Shown in pieces: positions 20,546 to 30,569 of a DNA stretch of 64,000 bases. Within the stretch, counting starts at the first letter, position 1; each line of letters begins with the position of its first letter. The stretch spans positions 3,348,001 through 3,412,000 of the forward strand of contig JASJZH010000001.1 of assembly GCA_037178975.1 (NCBI GenBank), in the 5' to 3' direction. The notes under the pieces are model-generated. The model was given only the letters and a program-made list of their open reading frames with translations, was not told where the DNA came from and did no database searches. Both the position numbers and the translations under genes were made by a program. Source of the stretch: Oscheius tipulae. Taxonomy: Eukaryota > Nematoda > Chromadorea > Rhabditida > Rhabditidae.

Positions 20546-21955
20546 ATGACTTCCGTGATCGCCACCGAGACTGTGTCTTCTGTCGAAGAGTACTTCTTCG
20601 AGGGAGCCGAGAAGCTCCTCGAGCTTTGGTTTACTGAGACTGGCTCCGGATCTCTTCGTGACATTCCCCGTCACAAAATCGATTCGATGCTCGATGTGGC
20701 CAGATGCAAGATTCTTCATTCGGCTCATTCAAAGGGTCTGGACAGCTATGTTCTCTCCGAGAGCAGTCTCTTCATCTCGGACCGTCGTCTCATCATGAAG
20801 ACCTGCGGTACCACTCGTCTACTGGCGGCTCTCCCGGTCATTCTCGAACTGGCCAGCACTTTTGCTGGTCTCGAGGAAGTCGAGAGTGTCTACTACTCGC
20901 GAAAGAACTTTATGCGTCCCGAGCTTCAGCCAGCAGTTCATCGCAACTTCGACTCCGAGGTCGAGTATCTCGACTCGTTCTTCGAAGGCGGACAAGCCTA
21001 CTGTCTCGGCTCGCTGAAATCCGACCGTTGGTATCTGTACACCATGCACAAGCAGATGCCTGCCAACCGAAAGGTGACTCCGGACGGAACTCTCGAGATT
21101 CTGATGACTGATCTCCACCACGATGTCCTTCGTCTTTATACTCGAGAGGTCGCTGACGACGGAAAGCATTGCACCAAGGTGGGTAATCTTTTGAATTTCT
21201 TTATTTGATCGCTTTATATAGGTCGAGTTGCGAAAGTTAACCGTTATTCGAGTACAAAACCCAATGCGATCTTACGTACGACAGAAGACAACGCGCAGCA
21301 CCGAAAGTTCAGGATGTTAGGAAGTGTTCCAATGTCTATGCAAGCTTTCCTTTCGTCTTTTTCTCATTGAGAGCAACAAAAGTAACACCAAACAAGACCT
21401 GCAATAATTATATTCACTCAAAACTGAGGTTTCTCCCACGGAACCGATTATGAACAAGAGATATCAAAGATTTCAGATAGCTGGGATCGACCAGCTGCTT
21501 CCGAAAGACATGTCAATTCACGAGGAGCTCTTCGACCCATGTGGCTACTCGATGAATGCTTACCGCGACGACGAATCGGACCACTACGCGACCATCCATG
21601 TTACTCCCGAAAAGGACTTCAGTTTCGCCTCCTTCGAAACCAACCAGGACTCGATGTGTCTTTACAAACAGACACAGAAAGTCCTTCGCTGTTTCAGGTC
21701 TTTCAATCCCCTATTTCTCAGAGAAAACAAAAACTTAGACCTGGCAAGCTGCTGATGACCGTCTTCGCCAACAACATCTCCCTTAAGGGAAAGGACGCCC
21801 AACAGCAGTTGTGGGAGCGTGAACTGCCGGGTTACCGCCGCACAAATGTTCAGTTCATTCGTCTCCAAGAGGAGACTCTCGTCTACGCTCATTTCACCCG
21901 CAAAGACGACTGCTTCGACTCGTCTGACGACGACGAAGGCTCACGTTCCGACTAA
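20546..21955 (+). CDS. AMD1: S-adenosylmethionine decarboxylase proenzyme, left copy
   Basis: The pyruvoyl enzyme makes decarboxylated SAM, the aminopropyl donor for spermidine and spermine. Exons 20546-21178, 21477-21697 and 21739-21955 join in frame to 356 residues. The self-cleavage site is YVLSESSLF (Glu-Ser, the serine becoming the pyruvoyl group). KTCGTTRLL supplies the proton-donor cysteine. FYSRKNFM-like YYSRKNFMRPE, YCLGSLKSDRWYLYT, FDPCGYSMNAY and YATIHVTPEKDFSFASFETN carry the processing Ser and His. The C-terminus is acidic (SSDDDEGSRSD). All catalytic residues are intact, so the copy should be functional. TGTTCAG directly abuts the ATG. If that acceptor is not used, a three-codon upstream ORF (ATG at 20538) overlaps the start. 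AATAAA lies at about 22007. Confidence 0.96.
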
Positions 21956-22260
21956 CAAGAGGACGACGATATACTTTTTTTTGGGTTTAGTTCTGGTTTT
22001 CTGGGTAATAAAGCTCTTGTAACAAAAAAAACTTTAATGGCAATAACACAAAAATGGTCAACGGCATTTAGAGAAAAGAATATAATTATAGTTCACACGT
22101 TACCCGACTTTGTGCGTTTCTTTTTGAATAATTCTCACGTAGCAGTGTTCTATCACAAAGCAAACCTATATACTGGGAAGGAACTCGTAAGAGAAAAAAA
22201 TGGGGAGACCCGTAACAAAATGATGAGACGAATAAGGACTAGAATGAAAGGAAAGGGAAC

Positions 22261-22425
22261 CTAGGAAAGGGGAGGAGGAGGTACAGAAGACGGTGCAGGA
22301 ACAATCCTGGCCAAGTTGGGCATTGGAGGTGGTGGGGCCAAGGTGAACGCAGGTTTGACGTAGTCACGAGGCTTGCTTGACGAGCCCAATCGAGGAATTT
22401 GAATGTGATGACGATGATGATGTTC
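22261..22425 (-). pseudogene. Orphan last coding exon of CHD1 carried by the duplication
   Basis: This is the exact copy of 57905-58069, encoding the final 54 residues of CHD1 (from EHHHRHH to the proline-rich end). A few bases of the preceding exon (22468-22474) follow, and then the homology stops. There is no promoter or upstream exon here, so it cannot make a CHD1 protein. It proves that the right arm is the source copy. Confidence 0.93.
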
Positions 22426-22474
22426 CTGCAAGATTCTGATTAAGAAATATAGACAAAAAGAAACTACCTTCTTC

Positions 22475-25400
22475 GCTTTTGGCAGCCGATTTTTGCAGTT
22501 TCCTTGTTTTTTTTTTCACCAACTGTGTCACTTTTTAACGGTTATGTATAATCATAGCGAATGACAAGAAGAAAGGCTGATAAGAATAAAGAATTAAATC
22601 CGCACGGCGTGTTACGCGCGTCGCCACTTTTTCAAATCGGGCACAAACGCCGCTCGTTTTCTTAAGTACAGTATCCTACAAAAATCATGGTTCAAATCGG
22701 TTTTGGCACAGAATACCATACCTAGATTGATCTAAAAAGCGCGCGCTTGCGCGGATTTCCTGCTCTTCGAGCTCCAGTTTCTTATTTTTTTCTTTATTTT
22801 TGAAGAATTTTGTGCAGAAATCAGATCATTAGAAAAACCTAGAGCTAATAACAAGTTTAAAAACCGTTTTTCTCAAAACACGAGCGGCTAAAAAGTTGTG
22901 AAAGCGCCATGAACTCGAATTTTTCGAGCTTTGCTAAGAGAAGACCAAATCTCCACCTGTCGCTCGGTAGTTTCAGTTGACACTCCCATCACGCCCTATA
23001 AACGGCGAAGGCGTCAGTTTGTGGACGGAGATGGCTTCCAAATTTATCACGCCTCCTGTCAGACAGAACTATTAACATCTAGTCAAAAATCTCAGACTGA
23101 TGTATTACGTTTCTCGTCTCGTGGTGTTCAAGCTGAACTAGATGATCCGAACGTCCTTCAAACGATTTCCACTCTTCGAAACATCGTTGAAAGACAGAGC
23201 AAGTATATTGTTAGGCTCAAGCAAAGGGTTCGCGTGATGATTCTAGAAAAGAAGGCTGCTGCAAAAAGAGCAAAGCGAGCACGCATAGACCTTCTATGCA
23301 ACAAGAAAAATCGTCTATCCCCCATGGACACTTTGGTAATGTTGAAATCTTTCAATATCTCCTGGGGCATGTACAGCCGACTGAAGACACATCTTAGTCA
23401 TCATGCGAACCACGATCCCTTTGCTCCGTACAACGTGACACGTTCACTTGCACAAGAGCTGTCAGTACGGGAGAAATATTTGCCGTTTTCATTCACTATA
23501 CAGGATGGAAAAGGTGCAGATTTTAGCACTCACGGTATAGGTTTACAGAACATTGGCGATTCTCTTACTCGGAGAGTTCAAAGTCTCTACGACTCCGGCA
23601 AACTTTTGCAAGGAGAACAGTTTGGAAATAAGCTATGGGTATCTATCATCGGAGATAAGGGCGGCTCCTATACCAAACTCTGCCTTCTCATTGGAAATGT
23701 CACGAACACTAATTCCCGAGCTAATCTCCTCTTAGTAGGTGTCTATAAAGGATCTGACAGTAACCAGTTCATGAATAACTGTTTCAAGTCCCAGATCGAC
23801 GAGCTAAATTCTCTGCGGTTTGTTACCATCTTGACCGGCAGCGGCTCTGAAAATGTGGAGATAGAATGGTTTCTTACTGGCGATATGATGTTCCTCTACG
23901 AGGGTTACGGTCATCAGGGCCCTTCTTCTACCCATAACTGCCTTATCTGTGATTTCCGTCGTACAACGAAAGGTATTCCGAGTCAACAATGGACAAAACG
24001 AGCAATCGTTAACGGAAAACTTTCGGGAGACAGCGTTAGAAACGAGCAGTATGCACTGTTTCCAAAAATCGATCTAACAAACATAATTCCTCCGTCGCTA
24101 CATATTATCATGGGTATAGCTAACTTTTTCATTGATGCCCTCGAAGCTAAGGCTATAGCAGAAGATGCCCATCTCGTGGCGAAAAATGTAGACATTCAGA
24201 AACGTAGTCAGTTGAAATCTATGCTGTCTTCTGTCAAAAATGATCACGCACTAGCCAAGGAGAGGCATCGATCGGTCACTCAACAGCTCAAAAGATCGCG
24301 TCAAGTTTTGGTACTCTTTGATGCTGTGAAACGTGCTGAAACTATCTTTCCTGAAACAGGCACTCAATTGTGCCATCACAGGGATACCTGCCTCTTCCGC
24401 GATTTTAGAGCAAATGGCATCGATACTGAAGATCGTTGGATTAACTGCGACATGTGTAAAGCTGCCTATCACGTCATTTGCGTGCCTATTCTCACCATAG
24501 AAGCTAAAGCACGTTATGACACGACTTTCTTTGCCTGTGGCGATTGTTCAGGAATGTCTTTTGATGATCGTCTGAAAAGTGCCCAGGACCAGGCTAATAC
24601 ATTGAACACAGATATGAAAGCTACCGAGAATGAGGCAAGTCAATTGACAGAAAGAGTAAATGAGTTTTCCAACGCGCTCGGCGATGCAGGACCGAAAATG
24701 AAAGAGCTGGAGGGCATGTTTTCAAAATGCGGTGCAGATAAGAGAGCTTTTTTCCAGAAATTCACTGGTAACCACGTTCGAAAGTTGCTGCAGCACGAAA
24801 ATGCTAAGAAACTCTGGAGCCTGTTTCCCAACGACTATGAAAGTAAATCCTACCTGAGATTTACGAAAGCACTGGCGAAAGTACAAGGTTTCTCCAAAAG
24901 TTCATTTCTTACGCAAGAAGAAATAATCGATTTGAACGTTTCTTTGGTCGAAATGCTAAGCGAGCTTCAAAATGCGAACAAAGATATGTCAATGACTCCT
25001 AAGCTTCATATGCTCGTTGAACATGTACCGGAATTTGTAGCTAAACACAAAACTTGGGGCCTCATTTCAGAACAGCCCATTGAGGCTTTACATGCTTACT
25101 ATAATCAACAGGAGAGAAGATTCTGCGCCATTCGAGATCCTGCTCTACGCCTAAAGATGATCGCCAACGAAGTATCCTTCCAAAATTATTTGTTTGATAA
25201 GTACTAAATTGTTAAATTGCTTCTTTTTGGTGATATTTTTGATGCTTTGTTTTTATAATAGTTATTCTGTTACTAAGTAAATCTACTTGACCTAAAATTG
25301 TGAAAAAGGAAAAAGAATAATAGGTGGAAAGTATGTGGCTGACGAAATAAAAGAGATCTAATTTTGAATTCCCGCCCTCAAAATAGGAAATTGGCGCGAG

Positions 25401-25545
25401 AAAAAGTGGCGACGCTTTTTGCATGGGTAACACGCCGTGTCCGGACATTTATGCTGTCAAATGTCAAAGGACTGGCATGGTTGGTCCCGCGAGGAAAAAT
25501 TTACAGTATGCCGCCGGTCCTGAACAAGCCATAGTTTTCTTTTTC
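22475..25545 (+). mobile_element. DDE-type DNA transposon lacking its outer left end
   Basis: The left interior (GGCAGCCGATTT, TTTTTTTTCACCAA, CATAGCGAATGACAA, GGCTGATAAG) matches the interior of the MITE at 14426-14723. The right end (GCTGTCAAATGT, CCCGCGAGGAAAAA, TACAGTATGCCGCC, GTCCTGAACAAGCCATAG) matches the MITE right terminus. Inner inverted repeats are visible: CGGCGTGTTAC and CGTCGCCACTTTTT at 22604-22632 recur inverted at 25401-25439. The outer 85-90 bp of the left terminal repeat are absent because the sequence changes at 22475 into the duplicated CHD1/AMD1 segment. The element is therefore unlikely to move as it stands. Confidence 0.85.
22931..25207 (+). CDS. Transposase-like protein with RNase H-type core and PHD-like finger
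   Basis: The uninterrupted frame covers about 758 codons with no ATG near its 5' end; the frame opens at a TTG and the first in-frame ATG is about 105 codons in. A short upstream exon or non-standard start is therefore likely. Order: basic N-terminus with a coiled coil (IVERQSKYIVRLKQRVRVM), then VSIIGDKGGSYTKLCLLIGN (likely first catalytic Asp), FLTGDMMFLYEGYGHQGPSS with HNCLICD (second Asp plus Cys pair) and IIPPSLHIIMGIAN. A Cys/His cluster WINCDMCKAAYHVICVP...CGDC looks like a PHD finger. Then comes a second coiled coil, and the C-terminus is HMLVEHVPEF and SEQPIEALHAYYNQQERRF (likely catalytic Glu). I know similar animal transposon proteins but cannot place the superfamily. Confidence 0.8.
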   Translation: MLREDQISTCRSVVSVDTPITPYKRRRRQFVDGDGFQIYHASCQTELLTSSQKSQTDVLRFSSRGVQAELDDPNVLQTISTLRNIVERQSKYIVRLKQRVRVMILEKKAAAKRAKRARIDLLCNKKNRLSPMDTLVMLKSFNISWGMYSRLKTHLSHHANHDPFAPYNVTRSLAQELSVREKYLPFSFTIQDGKGADFSTHGIGLQNIGDSLTRRVQSLYDSGKLLQGEQFGNKLWVSIIGDKGGSYTKLCLLIGNVTNTNSRANLLLVGVYKGSDSNQFMNNCFKSQIDELNSLRFVTILTGSGSENVEIEWFLTGDMMFLYEGYGHQGPSSTHNCLICDFRRTTKGIPSQQWTKRAIVNGKLSGDSVRNEQYALFPKIDLTNIIPPSLHIIMGIANFFIDALEAKAIAEDAHLVAKNVDIQKRSQLKSMLSSVKNDHALAKERHRSVTQQLKRSRQVLVLFDAVKRAETIFPETGTQLCHHRDTCLFRDFRANGIDTEDRWINCDMCKAAYHVICVPILTIEAKARYDTTFFACGDCSGMSFDDRLKSAQDQANTLNTDMKATENEASQLTERVNEFSNALGDAGPKMKELEGMFSKCGADKRAFFQKFTGNHVRKLLQHENAKKLWSLFPNDYESKSYLRFTKALAKVQGFSKSSFLTQEEIIDLNVSLVEMLSELQNANKDMSMTPKLHMLVEHVPEFVAKHKTWGLISEQPIEALHAYYNQQERRFCAIRDPALRLKMIANEVSFQNYLFDKY

Positions 25546-25718
25546 TTTTATCACATTCCAGATGAAGCGTTTCACTAACAATATATTTCTGTTCTTGAAT
25601 ATGTAAAACGCTACATAAGATAATTGCCAGCACCATAGCTAACCTAATTGTCTAGATTTATGTGCCGTTTCTCTTTTATCGCGCTTCCCCCGTTCGTCGA
25701 TTCATGTTTTCTTTCAGA

Positions 25719-28700
25719 ATGGCGTGGGAAGAAGATCCCTGGAACGTCTTCCGCTCTCACAAACGCGCCTCTCACGAGAAGCCGTCCGTTTCTCCCTGGG
25801 TAGTTACTGCCATTCAATTTCTCAAGGTTCGTTTTAGCAGCAAGCCTCTAACTGAACTGCTGATTTCAGTTGCTTCTATTCATCGGTGGTAGCCTATTTC
25901 TCACCTTCGGCGTAGTATTTTCTAAAACAGCTATCCTTCTTCTCGCCACAAATCTACTTCCATCCAAGAAGCGCGCCGACCCGTTCCAATCTTGCTCTTT
26001 GCACACAGGTAATTCCTCGATCAAGCCCGTAAATATCTTCAATTCTAGACCGCAATGAGGACGTCTTGGCAGCCAACTATCTCGCGCTGGCACTAGTCCA
26101 GTGTATACCAGACGTCTGTGCCGTAATACAATCGCTTCTACGTATCAGAGGAGGCACTAAAGTTGGACACATCTACGGACAGATCGTTACGTTAGAAGTT
26201 CTGCGTACTACTGGACTATCTCTGTTGGTATACGTCGTGCTTCCGCAATTAGATCTTCAACGTGGTCTCTACCTGCTATTCTGTCTACCACTTGTGGCCG
26301 TAGTGCAGAAATTCTTGGGGTCCATGGCAGGCGCTACTCGGACAGCTCCCTCTTTCTCTGCCAGAATCTGTGGGTCCTCAACTTTCTTCCGTCAACGTAT
26401 TTTTCAGTCCGCTTGTTCCTTACATTCCCACATTTCCTCGGAATGCTGCTCGTACTAAGCTCCATCTATCTGTGGTCAATTATGGATGTTCCATTCGAAG
26501 TAGTCCTTTCATATCTTTTTTTCGAAATGTCTAACTTCAGGCGAAAGTAGCCCTCCCTAGTAGTCTTCTACTTTCGTCAATTGGCTTCTGGGAATCGTGG
26601 ATCCAGCCACAACACGAGGGAACAGCCTTCCATACACTCTTTGAAGCTAAATACGGACTCAACAAGCTGAATCCTGCCACGAAGATTGCTCAGAGTCTGA
26701 TCAGACCGGCTGTTGTGATCGGTGCAATGCTGCTGGCTTCTACTGGTGTCAAGAGCTCTGCCTATTGGAAAGCCATCACCTCGTTCAGTTTCAGTGCTGT
26801 GGAGACGTTGGTTTCCTCTTATATAGGTATATCAATCATTTTAGACGTCTCCTGCTCCTTGCCTTCAGTCTTGTTGTTCTACACGGTGCTCTGCGAAGCT
26901 GTGCCCGTTTCCTGGCAGCTATGAACATGCGACTGCTCCTCCTTCTTCATCCGACCACAATTGCCCCTCTTCTTCTGGCCGGAATACTTCGATACGCCTG
27001 TGAACAGAAGACCTGTTGGCTGGCTAAGCCATTTGCTTCGCTTGGACTGGAATGGCGCTGCGATGTCTGGGGCAGAAATGTTCAACCATTCCAAGATTGG
27101 CTCATTTTCTACGTCTGGATCATTGTCGGTAGTTACAGAGCTTTCCGATATGTGCTACAAGAATATCATGACAAAACTGACGAAGTGTACGTTCGAATGC
27201 TGTTTGTTCCAATGCTCGTGTATTTAGTATCGATGCTCTTTCACCTTCGACTGTTCCCTACTGCGTAGATCAATCTCTCGTCGTTTTCCAACATGCCATC
27301 AGCAAGAAGGTTCCTTTACCCAACGTGCCTACCGAAGAGCCGACCGTTGGCGATGAGCAAGCTGTGCGAAACGACGACGTCGATAGTGCCATGATTGTTT
27401 ACATCTGCGCCACCATGTGGCACGAGAATGAGCTGGAAATGACTCAAATGATGAAGTCTATTCTGAAGTTGGTGCTATTTATTTATGTCTAAGCAAAAAA
27501 AAATTTCAGACTCGATGAGGAGCAGATCCGTCGAAAGAATAACCGGAAGCCCGACCAATTGCAGTTCCAACTCGAAGCTCATATCTTTTTCGATGATGCC
27601 TGGACTGTGGATGGAGATGAAAGAAAGGTACCGAACGAGTACTTCGAGCTCTTCTTCAATACGCTGAATGAGCTTACTGGCGAGAAACTGGATGAGCATG
27701 GTCGATTCTCGAGTCGCGTCCTGGTCAATACTCCCTACGGTGGCCGTCTTGTTGTCAAACTACCGGCTGGAACGCTGCTCTTTGTTCATCTGAAAGACAA
27801 GACGCAGATTAGACACAAAAAGAGATGGAGTCAGGTACACTCTACTTCATTTCACGAGTAAATGTATTATTAGGTGATGTACATGTACTACCTCCTTGGT
27901 CATCGCATTATGGACTCTCCTCTCTCACTCGAAGATCGGCAACACATGGCCGAGAAAACTTTCATACTGGCCATCGACGGAGATAGCAAGTTCCAGCCCG
28001 AGGCTGTTGTGCGTCTGCTCTCGCTCATGCAGCAGAAAAACGACATCGGCTGTGCCTGCGGCAGAATTCATCCCATCGGATCCGGTGTCATGGTCTGGTA
28101 CCAGAAGTTCGAATATGCTATTGCCCATTGGTTCCAAAAGGCTGCCGAGCACGTCTTCGGCTGTGTACTTTGTGCCCCCGGCTGTTTTTCACTTTTCCGT
28201 GCCTCAGCCCTAATGGACGATAATATCATGCACAAGTTGGTCTCTCTCAATTCGCCTCCAAAACCATGTTTAGATACACAAAAACGGCTGAGGAACCGCG
28301 TCACTTTGTCCAATACGATCAAGGCGAAGACAGATGGCTGTCGACGTTAATGCTCAAGCAGGGCTACCGAATTGAATATGCTGCTGCTTCCGACGCCGAA
28401 ACTTATGCTCCGGAGGGTTTCGAAGAATTTTTCAACCAGCGAAGGAGATGGACTCCGTCCTCCATAGCTAATACTGTCGATCTGCTCATGGACTATAAAA
28501 GAGCCGCAGAAAATAACGAATCGATCAGCTATGCCTACATTGCCTACCAATTCCTCGTTATTGCCTTTTCTATGCTCGGACCGGCTATCATCTTCAGTAT
28601 GGTTGTCTACGCTCAGGTTGCTTTCTTATTAAGACTGGAAACATTATCCGTTTAGGTAGCTGCTTTCGGAGTAGACACAGCAACAATGTTCCTCTACAAT

Positions 28701-30174
28701 GGCATTCCCATTCTCACCTTTATTTTCCTCTGCTTCACGACCGAATCCAACGTACAGCTCTGGTTTGCCAAGATCATGTCGATACTCTACGCGTTCGTCA
28801 TGTTGGCCGTACTCGTAGCCACTTCCAGTCAGATTGTGCTTGAGAGTTAGTATTTGATTTTAATTTTCTCTAATTCTCCATTTCAGCCGTTGTTTCACCA
28901 ACTTCTATGTTTATTGTGACTATGGTACTGATCTTCTTCGGATCTGCCTGTCTTCATCCGATGGAATTCAGTAACATCATCTACGGGACCGTCTTCTTCC
29001 TCATGATTCCATCCACCTACGTCTTCCTTTCCCTCTACTCATTGATCAATCTGAACGTCATCAATTGGGGTACACGAGAAGCTGTCGCCAAGGCCACAGG
29101 ACAAGTCAATAAGCCTCGTGGACTGCAGAAGTGGATCAAGAAGGGACTGTCTGCCATTACGCGAATCGTGCCCAGAAGATGTGGGGGAAAAGATCCGGAA
29201 ATGGACGAGATGCAGCGTAAGATGGATGTACTGGAAAAGCAGCTGGCCCAGATGAGTGTTCTCGAGACCGAGCCGGGTAAAGATGTGGAGAATGTGGAAG
29301 AAACATTAGCAGAGCCAGAGAAACCTGCTGAACAGGTATATTTTGTTGTGAGTTATTCTTATACTCGTCTTTAGGTGCTGATCCCGCATGAGCCTAAGCA
29401 GTTCGGTCCGATGGCCTGGATGGACAATTCCTATTTGAAAGTTTGTGAGCGCGGTCGTCTGAAGCAGGCCGAAGAAGAGTTCTGGAAGCAGCTGATTAAA
29501 ATGTATCTGACGCCGATCAAGTCCACTCCAGAAGAGCAGAGAGCCGTAGCCACAGGTCTGGCCGATCTTCGCAACCAAATTGCCTTCGTTCTCCTTCTGC
29601 TGAATGCTCTTCTCGCATTGGCTATCTATCTCATTCAACGACACAAAAACATCCTCAGCATCCACTGGGTTCCCTACGGTTAGCACATACTTTTTGTTAG
29701 TCACTTCCTTTTGCTTTCAGAAGGATTCAAATGGACGAAGATGAACGAAGAGAAGGGAAAGTACGAGGAGACGGACGATCCGCTTAAGATTGATCCTCTC
29801 GGAATGCTCATTATTCTCTTCCTGATGGGAATCCTGGTAGTGCAGACAATTGGAATGATAATTCATCGGATCAACACACTTATTGGCGCCTTCCAAGAGG
29901 TCGATCAGATGCATGAGATTCTCAGCTCGCAGACGAAGAAACATGCCGACGATGAACGAGTCCTGGCAGCAGGTATGTTTCTTTTCATATTTACCGAACT
30001 GAAAAATGTTTAGCTCGACTTATGCTGGATATCAGCCGTCCCGGAAGCGGAGGTCATGCTGCCGACGGCTACACCCGTCACGGAGTCGAGGATACAGGCG
30101 ACGAGCACGTTCTCTTCAAGCTACAGCGGGCCCGTCTTGCCGCCAAACTCAAACAAACCGGTGTCTTCTCTTAG
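25719..30174 (+). CDS. Chitin synthase
   Basis: A large multi-pass family-2 glycosyltransferase that polymerises UDP-GlcNAc into chitin at the plasma membrane. In nematodes the product is used in eggshell or pharyngeal cuticle. The N-terminal part has several membrane helices. The catalytic domain has FILAIDGDSKFQPEA, GCACGRIHPIGSG, the EDRW box (about 28325-28336) and QRRRW (28437-28451). After more helices comes WGTREA (29066-29080). A coiled-coil segment follows (EMDEMQRKMDVLEKQLAQM), then further helices, ending KLKQTGVFS. Roughly twenty exons are separated mostly by 35-50 nt introns. CTTTCAG lies 1 nt before the chosen ATG. AATAAA is at about 30238. Catalytic motifs are intact; which nematode paralogue it is I cannot tell. 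Confidence 0.94.
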
Positions 30175-30569
30175 TTTGACACTTTTTTTTATCGTACTGT
30201 AGTTTTAGCCTCTTTCACATTGTCATTTTGCTGTACTAATAAATATCCATTTTAGATAAATCTTTTACGAAGCGCAACAGTTCGTGTATAGAAAAAAAGG
30301 ATGGGAAATTGCGATAGGACATAAATTAGAAACATCACAATTAGCGGAGTACCATCACCAAAAAGGAATGTGATTTGTTCAAAAAGTGTCGATACCGTGA
30401 GATTTCTGCTGACTTACGGTACTGACTACAAGTTTCGAGCAAACCACAGAAATCGAAAGAGATTCGTCCGGGATATAGCACAAAGAGACCAACTGGAACC
30501 GGGTAGAGAGGGAGCGGATAAGCGGAGGATTACCGGAAAAGAGGAGACTAGAAAAAAGGAGAAGAGAAA
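30175..30569. other. Spacer between chitin synthase and SALL 3' ends
   Basis: Convergent 3' flanks holding the chitin synthase polyadenylation signal. One TACGGTA 7-mer lies at 30415-30421. Nothing else is recognised. Confidence 0.5.

Larger units (their letters stand above)
18893..22474. repeat. Left arm of a 3,582-bp inverted duplication
   Basis: This segment is the reverse complement of 57856-61437 (left plus right coordinates always sum to 80330). All reading frames I compared are the same length and sequence in both arms, and there is no net indel across the whole arm. It contains the AMD1 gene, a candidate small gene upstream of it, a candidate membrane-protein gene at the outer end and the orphan last exon of CHD1. 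Identity stops abruptly at both ends: into serpin-pseudogene flank at 18893 and into transposon sequence at 22475. Confidence 0.97.

Noticed and set aside
20819-21169. 116-codon open frame antisense to AMD1 (and its twin at 59161-59511)
   Set aside because: It is a shadow of the conserved AMD1 exon on the opposite strand.
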